64,000 nt of DNA from Flavobacterium reichenbachii. Its GTDB lineage: Bacteria > Bacteroidota > Bacteroidia > Flavobacteriales > Flavobacteriaceae. Below are positions 8,716 to 18,600 of the stretch, piece by piece. Position 1 is the stretch's first letter. Each line of letters opens with the position of its first letter. The stretch is taken from NCBI RefSeq assembly GCF_002217435.1, contig NZ_MUHF01000021.1, forward strand, positions 71,303-135,302, read 5' to 3'. The translations under genes were made by a program, and so were the position numbers. The notes under the pieces are model-generated. The model made no database searches and was not told the origin of the DNA. It saw nothing but the letters and a program-made list of their open reading frames with translations.

Positions 8716-9648
8716 TTAGAAGAATCGAGGAGATTTAATTTTACTTTCGCCTTTATTAAATTGGTAGCGTAAGATGATTTCGTGAGAACCATCGTTATAC
8801 TTATTCAGCTCGCTTACTGTGTAATCAAAAGCATATCCAATATAGAAGCTTTGTGATATTTGAAAACCTGCCAGTATACTTACAGAATCATCTGTTCTGT
8901 AAGCACCACCAATTACAAACTTTTCTGCAATCATAAAATTCGCCGATACATCAGCAGAGAGTGGTGCTCCACTCACTGCTTTTACTAAAAATGCTGGTTT
9001 AAATTTTAAATTAGGATTTAAATCAAAAACATATCCTCCCATTAAAAAATAATGCAGTCTCTCATAATCTATAGATTCCTGAACATCATCATAATAGTTG
9101 TTTTCGATAAAATTTGGGATTGAAGCTCCTATGTACCATTTATCTGTATAATAATAAATACCTGCTCCAACTGCCAACTTCATCTGATTATCAATGTTTT
9201 GATTTAACAAAACATCATTATTATTATAATATCTTCCTTTAGACCAATCTACGTTTAGCATTCTCATACCCGCTTTTAGACCAAAAGCTAATCTTTTTTC
9301 ATATCCGAGAGGTAATGAATAAGAGAAATTTCCGTCTGCATATAGTTCGTTTGACGGACCAATTTTGTCATTAACGACACTTAGTCCTAAACCAACTTTC
9401 TCATTTCGAAGCGGTCCGTGAATAGAAAACGATTGTGTCTGTGGTGCGCCAGAAATACCAACCCACTGAGAACGATGCAAAAGCGTTGCTTCTAAACTTC
9501 CGGTAGATCCGGCATAAGCCGGATTTATCGCCATAGTATTGTACATATATTGTGTGTACTGCGGATCCTGTTGTGCACTGGCACAGTAGGTGATAAAAGA
9601 ACATATTAGAATGAAATATGTTTCTAATGATTTTATATATAGTTTCAT
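8716..9648 (-). CDS. PorP/SprF family type IX secretion outer-membrane protein
   Basis: 310 residues with an N-terminal signal ending CASAQ. The family signature QDPQYTQYMYNTMAINPAYAG follows directly, then an outer-membrane beta-barrel of alternating strands ending ILRYQFNKGE. In F. johnsoniae SprF is needed for surface delivery of the adhesin SprB. Members are typically encoded just downstream of the giant T9SS cargo they serve, as here, where the adhesin stop is 44 bases upstream. The OmpA-family gene begins 10 bases after its stop. The family call is firm. The partnership is inferred from position. Confidence 0.93.
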   Translation of the reverse strand: MKLYIKSLETYFILICSFITYCASAQQDPQYTQYMYNTMAINPAYAGSTGSLEATLLHRSQWVGISGAPQTQSFSIHGPLRNEKVGLGLSVVNDKIGPSNELYADGNFSYSLPLGYEKRLAFGLKAGMRMLNVDWSKGRYYNNNDVLLNQNIDNQMKLAVGAGIYYYTDKWYIGASIPNFIENNYYDDVQESIDYERLHYFLMGGYVFDLNPNLKFKPAFLVKAVSGAPLSADVSANFMIAEKFVIGGAYRTDDSVSILAGFQISQSFYIGYAFDYTVSELNKYNDGSHEIILRYQFNKGESKIKSPRFF

Positions 9649-9692
9649 AACGATACTTATTTAGTTAAATTAATTAGATGATTAATAGACGA

Positions 9693-12600
9693 TTATCTCA
9701 TTATAGATAACCAGCCTTTTTTAACCGTTCCATCACCAAGGGTTATCACATAAAAATAAGTACCTGTTGGCAGCATATCTCCTCTATTAATCACACCAGA
9801 TACATTGGCAGTTCCGTCCCAGTCATTTTCATAATGTACCTTACTATACACTAATGCACCATATCTATTGAAAACTTTTAACTCGTTGTTTGGATATGAT
9901 TCGATACAATCAATTCTGAAAAGATCATTTGTTCCGTCATTATTTGGAGTGAATTCATTGTAAACTGTCAAACAAATTGGTTCTACTAATGCTGTAGCCG
10001 AATTATTTGTAGGATCAACATCTAAAGGAGTTGAAATTTCTATAGTTGCCACATTGTTGTAATTACCACTTGGCAATACTAAAAGTTTAACTTCAAGTAC
10101 TTGACTTTGTCCAGCGTTTAAAGTTGGAATTGTCCAGATTTGAGTTGCAGGATCGTACACTCCGGTTGTTGTAGAGAATGATACTAAACTATAACCACTT
10201 GGAATTAATTCGCTTACTAGTGTATTGATAATTGTTCCTTCACCAACATTATTTACTGTGATTGTAAATACTATTTCGTCACCAAAATTTGGAGTAGGAT
10301 TACTAACCGTATTCGTTATTGTAAGATCTGAACATGAAGCTACAGTAACACCTAAAGTTTTAGTAGTGGTCTCGTCACAGTTATTAATGTAAGTTACACT
10401 AACCTGACCCGGACCAACATCTGACCATGAAATTGTTACAGATCCGTCTGCATTTCCACCACCTGTAGTAATTGTTCCATTAGTAACAGACCAAACATAA
10501 TTGGATTTTCCGTTTGCTATTGAATAAGAAACTCCTTGGAAAACACATGGTGTATTGTCTGTAGAAACAATCTGAACTAAAGCATCATTTTCAAAAGTTA
10601 CTGTTATCGCTAATCTTGGCGCAGCATCACAACCATTTGTTGTATTATTTAAAGCCCCTGCATAATAAATTCCGGCAGTAAGTGGTGTAGTTGATGCTAA
10701 TGGTGTTCCTCCTGTTGCAGTAGAATACCATAATACATTAGCTTGATTTACCTGAATATTTGCTATAGTCGGCGATTTTGATAAACAGAATGTTTGAGTT
10801 GTATTTGATGTTGTAATAGTTTCTGGTGCATTTACATTTACTGTAACCAGTAATCTTACTGTATTCTCACATCCGATACCACTTGAAACAACACCATAAT
10901 AAGAACCTGTAGTTAAAGCTGTTGTTCCTGGAATTGCTGTACCTCCTGTTGGAGTGCTGTACCAGATTACATTGGCTTGATTTACTTGGATATTAGATAC
11001 TGTCGGTGCACTTATTGAACAAAAGTTTTGAGTCGATGCATTTGTGGTTGGCGTCGCAGCTGGATCAACAACTGTTACCGTAACCTGCAAACGAGTAGAA
11101 CTTTGACAACCTGTTACTGCTTCAGTAATATTTCCAAAATAAACTCCAGATAATAATGGTGTTCCCGGAGCAATGGCAGTTCCGCCTATTGCTGCAGTAT
11201 ACCAAACAACATTTGCCTCATTTACCTGAATACTAGCTACTGTTGGCGATGTAGTAGAACAAAATGTTTGAGCCGCATTGTTAGTTGTTGGATTAATTGT
11301 ATTTCCTACAGTTACAGTTACCGCTAGTCTGTTGCTGCTTTCGCATCCAGTTGCCGGATCTTTAATAGCTCCATAATAAATAGCGCTTGTTAATGCTGCT
11401 GTTGAAGCAAAAGCTGTTCCGCCTGTTGGAGTGCTGTACCAAACAACGTTGGCTTCATTTACCTGAATATTAGCAACTGTTGGTGCATTTCCTGAACAAA
11501 AAACCTGACTTGCAGCATTTGTTGTAGGTGTAACAGGATCGCTTATTATTACAGTAACTGTTAATCTTGCAGCACTTGCACAGCCTGTTATTGGATCTAC
11601 AATTGCTCCATAATAAGTACCGCTTGTTAATGGCGCTGTCGAAGCAAAAGCTGTTCCGCCTGTTAAAGCAGTATACCAAACCACATTGGCTTCATTTACC
11701 TGAATACTGGCAAAAGTTGGTGCATTTACTAAACAGAAGTTTTGAGTGCTTGCAGTTACTAATGTTGGTGTTCCCGGATCGTTTACAAGAACATTTACAA
11801 GTAAACGTACTGCGCTTTCACAACCTGAAACAGGATCTGAAATAGCCCCGTAATAAGTACCGCTTGTTAATGCTGTTGTTGAAGGAATTGCTGTTCCGCC
11901 TGTAGTTGTGTTATACCAAACTACATTAGCTTCATTTACCTGAATACTGGCAAATGTTGGTGTATTTTCTAAACAGAAGTTTTGAGTTCCTGCTGTTACT
12001 AGTGTTGGTGTTCCCGGATCGCTTACCACAACATTTACCAATAAACGTGCTGTACTTTCGCAGCCTGTTACCGGATCTCTAAAAGCTCCGTAATAAGTGC
12101 CGGATGTCAAAGCATCTGTTGATGCAAAAGCTGTTCCGCCTGAAACTGTGCTGTACCAAACTACATTAGCTTCATTTACCTGAATACTGGCAAACGTTGG
12201 TGCATTTTCTAAACAGAAGTTTTGAGTTCCTGCTGTTACCAATGTTGGAGCTGCAGGATCATTAACAACAATAACTGCTGTTAATCTTGCTGCGCTTGCA
12301 CAACCTGTTATTGGATCTACAATCGCTCCATAATAAGTACCGCTTGTTAATGGCGCTGTCGAAGCAAAAGCTGTTCCGCCTGTCAAAGCAGTATACCAAA
12401 CCACATTGGCTTCATTTACCTGAATACTGGCAAAAGTTGGTGCATTTATTAAACAGAAGTTTTGAGTTCCTGCAGTTACTAATGTTGGTGTTCCCGGATC
12501 GTTTACAAGAACATTTACGAGTAAACGTACTGCGCTTTCACAACCTGAAACAGGATCTGAAATAGCTCCGTAGTAAGTACCACTTGTTAAAATATCCGTA

Positions 12601-15600
12601 GAAGCAAAAGCTGTTCCGCCTGTAGTAGTGCTGTACCAAACAACGTTGGCTTCATTTACCTGAATACTGGCAAAGGTTGGTGTGTTTTCTAAACAGAAAT
12701 TTTGAGTGCCTGCTGTTACTAATGTTGGTGTTCCCGGATCGCTTACAACAACATTTACCAATAAACGTGCTGTACTTTCGCAGCCTGTTACCGGATCTCT
12801 AAAAGCTCCATAATAAGTGCCGGATGTCAAAGCATCTGTTGATGCAAAAGCTGTACCGCCTGTAGTAGTGCTGTACCAAACTACATTAGCTTCATTTACC
12901 TGAATACTGGCAAACGTTGGTGCATTTTCTAAACAGAAGTTTTGAGTTCCTGCTGTTACCAATGTTGGAGCTGCAGGATCATTAACAACAATAACTGCTG
13001 TTAATCGTGCTGCACTTGCACAACCTGTAATTGGATCTACAATTGCGCCATAATAAGTACCGCTTGTTAAAAGATCAGTCGAAGCAAAAGCTGTTCCGCC
13101 AGTTAAAGTGGTATACCAAACTACATTAGCTTCATTTACCTGAATACTGGCAAAAGTTGGTGCATCTATTAAACAGAAGTTTTGAGTTCCTGCTGTTACT
13201 AATGTTGGTGTTCCCGGATCGTTTACAATTACATTTACTAGTAATCGTACTGAGCTTTCACAACCTGAAACAGGATCTGCAATGGCTCCGTAATAAGTAC
13301 CGGTTGTTAAGGCTGTAGCTGACGGAATCGCTGTTCCTAATGTAGCCGTCGTGTACCAAATTACATTAGTTTGATTTACCTGAATACTGGCAAAGGTTGG
13401 CGCATCTACTAAACAGAAGTTTTGCGTTCCTGCTGTTACCAATGTTGGTGTTCCCGGATCGTTTATAACAATTGCAGCTGTTTGTAGTGTTCCCGCAACA
13501 TTCTCGCAAGTCATATCACTTGAAACTGCCACGTAATATGTTAAAGGGCTTAAAGCTGCAGTTAATCCTGTAGCTGTTAAAACTCCTGTTGTACTAACGG
13601 TGTAAGTTACTCCATTTATAACAGCGCCTGATGTTACAGGCTGTGTTTTATTTTGATCTAAATACCAAGTAAATACTGGATTTGTCAATGTAGCAGCTGT
13701 TGGTGTTAATGAAGCTGGTACATCGTGACATACTGCTGTATCGTTAACTAAAATATCACCTGCATTTGAAGGGCTGAGTATTGTAAATGTAACTTGTTTT
13801 CTATCTGCTGGTGAAGTTTCACAGAATTCATTTGAACTCACTCCTACATAATAGGTATAAGTTCCAGGAGTTAAACCAGTAAGAACTAACTGTGCTGTTG
13901 TTTCTCCTGCAATTAATTGACTTGTTGTTCCGTTAAAATTATACCAATAGTATACTGGAGCTGTCAATGCTGGTGTACCACTAAGGCCTGTCGCTAGTGT
14001 CACCGTTCCTGTAGGAGAACAAATAATAGTTGATGCTGCACCATTTACTGTAATATCTGCCAAAGCATTTACAGGACTTGATGCTCTTACAACAACTGTA
14101 ACTTCTCCTCTTCCTAAAGCTTCACAACCGTATCTAACCGGTTGTACATAATAAGTATAGGTACCCGCAGCCAATGTTAATGGAACTTGATAACTAATAC
14201 CAGTTGAAACCACATTTCCTCCAGTTGGAGCGTCGTACCATACGTAAGTTGAACATAATTCAACAGGAATTTCAAGGGTAACATTTGTTCCCGGACACAC
14301 TGTAACCGAATTGTTTATGTCACCACCAATTACTTTAGTATTGGCAGATCGTTCAACTGTATGTACTCTTAAAAAGTCTAATACACCGGCTACTCCTCCA
14401 AAACGAATTCTAACTCTATCGTAAGCTTCAGGCAGAGAGGACACAAGTACTATAGACATTGTATTTCCCGGCAATATTCTAAGAGTCAGTAATGAACTTG
14501 TATTTTCGATTGGAGCACCAACTGCTGCATTTCCTAAATAACGTTGAATTGTAAATCCTTTAAGAGCTGTAACATCCAAAAGAACTGCAGGTTTAGATAC
14601 AATTATTCTTAGTGTATCACTTGCAATAGATGGTGTTTTAAAAGCTACTGTTAAGTCGGCTGCAGTAAGAAGTGAAACACCGCTGTACATTGTAGCAAAT
14701 GTAGTAACATCATTATCTGCTACATTCCATGCATCAGTAACACCTACGGTAGCTGTTAACGCTCCCACCGGAAGACCTAAATCTGTAGCTCCATAATAAA
14801 TATCCTGGATATCACCTGGAGTACAAGCAACTGTAGGCACTGATCTTGTATAGTAAGCATCGTATACTTTTGTATTTTGTCCTACACTAGCAAGTGAAGC
14901 AGACTGAATTCTTATTCCATCGTAGCTTTGCTGACCTGATGTATTAGAAGGAATAAAAGTAAATTCGAATGAATTATCTCCTGAAATTAAATTCAATAAT
15001 GATCCTGAAACAGGTTGTAGATTTCCAATAACCACACCTCCTATAGTTCCTGCAACAGATAAATTTTGTCCAACAGCCAAAGTACTGTATTCAGAACCCA
15101 ATTTTACCGTTACCGGAGTTCCTGCAGCTATTGCAGTCGGCCATCTCAAATCCTGCCAGGTTGTTCCAACTCCCAAAAGTCCAATTCCTGTACTAATTGT
15201 AGAATAGGTTTGATTATTTCCATCAACGGCGTTTGCAGGATTCAAAACTGTTCCTGTTACTACATTGCCAAAAGTTTGTGAAGAAGCATATACTCTTTCG
15301 GTCAAAGATTGACAAATATTTGGATCTATAACATTTATAGGAACAATTTCTGTTCTAGAACAAGTTCCATTACTTGCTACAACAGTATAATTATAAATTC
15401 CCGGAGTAGTTAATGTTCCTGTTGTATATGGAGGACCTGCTATACTATTTCCTTGAGGATCAAACCATGCTAAAGTTCCGTTAGATACTGCTGTTAAAGT
15501 AACATTTGTTCCTGAACCAACAGAAATTGAACTAACAGTTAAAGTAGGCAGCGGATTAATATTTATAGTTACTTGTTGTCTTACAGACGCACATGTAGCA

Positions 15601-18600
15601 GTATTATTTTTAGCTTCAATAAAATAATTCCCACTTACTGTTATATTTTTTGCAGCATCTGGTACTATAATATTATTTGATGAATCGTAGAATGTATAAG
15701 TATTTACAACTGGATCATAACCTAAAATTGCAGTTCCTAAATTAAAACTACCGCAGGCTGCTGCAGGCGTAGGAATTACAACTAAAGGTGTTACAGATGG
15801 AGAAGTAACTGTTACCAGTTTTAAATTAGGATCAACATTCTCACAACTTACACTATTGGAAACACTAACATAATAATCATAAGAAGCACCAGCAGGAATT
15901 CCGCTGATTGTTAAGGCTCCTGAAGCACTTTTAGAAAAAGTTACCCCTGGCTGACCACTAACAACAGATCCTGTTATAATTTCTTGAGCTTTATTTTGAG
16001 CAGTATAATATTTAAATGTTGGAGCTACCAAAGCGGATGTTGGAATAATTACAGCACTTCCCGCACAAGAGGCTTCTATTGGACTTGCAACTACTACATC
16101 TGCAGCGGTTGCCAGAGGCAATATCGTTACAGTAACAGGCTGACGAAAGCTATTTGCACAAGTTCCTCCACGAGTTGCTTCTACATAAAATGTTGTGCTT
16201 GCTGTTAAACCTGCCGGAATTGAATAAGAAGCTGTCGCAGAAAGTTCTGTACCTCCACTTGGTAAATCATACCATTTGAATGTTTCTCCGGGTACTGATG
16301 ATGTAGCCGATAAATTAATAGCCTGTCCTGAACAAATTGGAGCAGAAGCCCCTGTAATAACCGCATCTTTATATCTAAAAGAAGCTCCATAAATATCTAA
16401 GCTAGACAATAAAGTAGCTAATCCGACATTTAATCTAATTTCTACTCTTGTAAAAGGAGCTGCCGCAGCAAAACTAACTTTTATACGATTTGCTGATAAT
16501 ACTTGAACATTTACAAGGGAATTTAGAAAGATTTCATCATTATTTGCTATTGCTCCTCCGTAGCTTCTTAAACTAATGTTCCCCAAAACACTTAGATCTG
16601 CTAACCCTGCTGGAATTCCTAATTCTACATCTATAATGTCTCCAGTCTGTCCAACTGATGCAAAAGTCAGCATTTGCTGTACATAACCTCCTGCAATTCC
16701 AATAGGTACTGTCAGACGAGCTGCTGTTGAAAGGTTTCCATCTACAGAGTTATTAGCAGTGGTTGCTGTACATATTAAACACAATGCACCATCATTTGTT
16801 GTTACTTGTGAATTTGCCTGCAAACAAGTTCCTACTGCATTACTAATAATAACATTGATAGGAGTACGAGTTAAACTTAAACATCCTGTAGCTAAATTTC
16901 TAGCGCTAACGTAATACGTTGTATTTGCCGATAAAGCCGGGGTTGTAAATGTTGCTGTACCTGTACCGCCAGTTAAAACTGTACCGCCAGTCGCTGCATT
17001 ATACCAATCAAAAGTTACACCTGCCTCAGGGCTTGAAACCTGAAGTGAAGTAATCTGCCCAGATTGAATAACAACATTTGCCGAAGCTGCTATTGGTGCA
17101 GCAGGCGCAGGATTAACAGTTACAGTAACGGCAGTTCTTGCAGTGTTAGTACAACTGCCAATTCCTGCTTCTACATAATAAGTAGTTCCAGCAGTTAATA
17201 TTGGTGTTGTAAAAGAATTTCCTGTAAATAATAATGTTCCTGCACTTGCAGCATCATACCATCTGTAAACAGTTCCTGCTACAGGAGCATTTACATTTAA
17301 GGTTGCTGCTGACCCGCTGCATATAGTCGTTCCTGCAGGGGCTATAGTTGGAGCTATAGGATTTGTCACGTTTACTGTTACAAGATTACGCTCTGTACTT
17401 ACACAGCCATTTCTTGTTATCTCAACATAATAATTTGTTGTCGCCGTCAAAGTCGGGGTATTAAACACAGCAGTAGATTCTAATGAGCTTCCTCCTGTTG
17501 CACCAGTATACCAATTTACAGTTTCACCAGCTCCAAGAGCTGCAGTTAAAGTTGTAGATTGTCCGCTGCAAATAGTAGTATTTCCAGAAATAACCGATGG
17601 TTTATATCTATAAGATGCCTGATAAATATCTAAATTAGTTAAGACCGCAACTACAGCTCCAAATCGAACTTCTACACGATCAAAATTGGCTCCGGCAACT
17701 ACACTGGCTCTAAAACGGTTGCCGCTTAATAATTGCAGAGTAATTAACGAATTAGTGATTAAGGTTCTGTCATTATTATAAGTAGCTCCATTATAAGTAG
17801 CTAAACTAACGCCGCCCAATAATGCAACATCTGCTAAGCCTCCGGGCAATTCCAGTTCTACATCAACGATATCTCCTGGTCTTCCGGGATTATTAAATTG
17901 AAGTGTCTGCTGGATATAGGCATTAAGTAAGCCAACAGGAAGTGTCAATCTTGCCGCTGTAGCAGGATTTCCATCAACAGAATTATTTGGTGTTGAAGAA
18001 GTACATAATAAACATAAACCATTTGTAGATGTCTGCTGACTATTCGCCTCCAAACATCCTCCAAGAGCATTTGGAATAACTGTTACCGTAACGGGAACTC
18101 TAGATGCGCTTACACAATTACCCGAAGCACTTTGTGTTTCAGCATAAAATGTTTTTGTAGCAGTTAAAATAGGTGTCGTGAATGTTGGTGAATTAAGTTG
18201 TGCTACCGTTCCCCCTGTTGGTAAATCATACCAATTTATTGTTACTCCCGTCTGAGAAGTCGAAGCACTTAAAGTCGCATTTTGCCCAGATTGAATAGTT
18301 ACACTCTGGGTTAAAATAGTTGGAGCAGCCGGAACTGCATTTGAAACTACATTTACCTGAGTTCTTCCAGGACTTATACAAGATCCAATCGATGCTTCTA
18401 CAAAAAATGAAGTTGTTCCTACTGGTACAGTTGGAGAATAAGTATCTCCACTCGCTAATGCAGTACCTCCGCTGGATGCTGCATACCATGAATAAGTAGT
18501 CCCAAGAATCGGATTAATTACTGACAAAGTTGTCTGTTGTGTTGTTCCGCTGGAACAAATTGCCGTTCCCGTAGTACTAATTGCAGGTGCTACTGGGTTA

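Noticed and set aside
11567..12565. Two nearly identical antisense open frames (11567-11845 and 12287-12565) inside the adhesin gene
   Set aside because: They are the reverse strand of the 240-bp repeats. Their likeness at 720 bp distance only reflects the repeat array.
10593..13463. Regular repeats considered as a CRISPR array
   Set aside because: The unit is 240 bp, fully coding, and contiguous without unique spacers. No cas gene is present.
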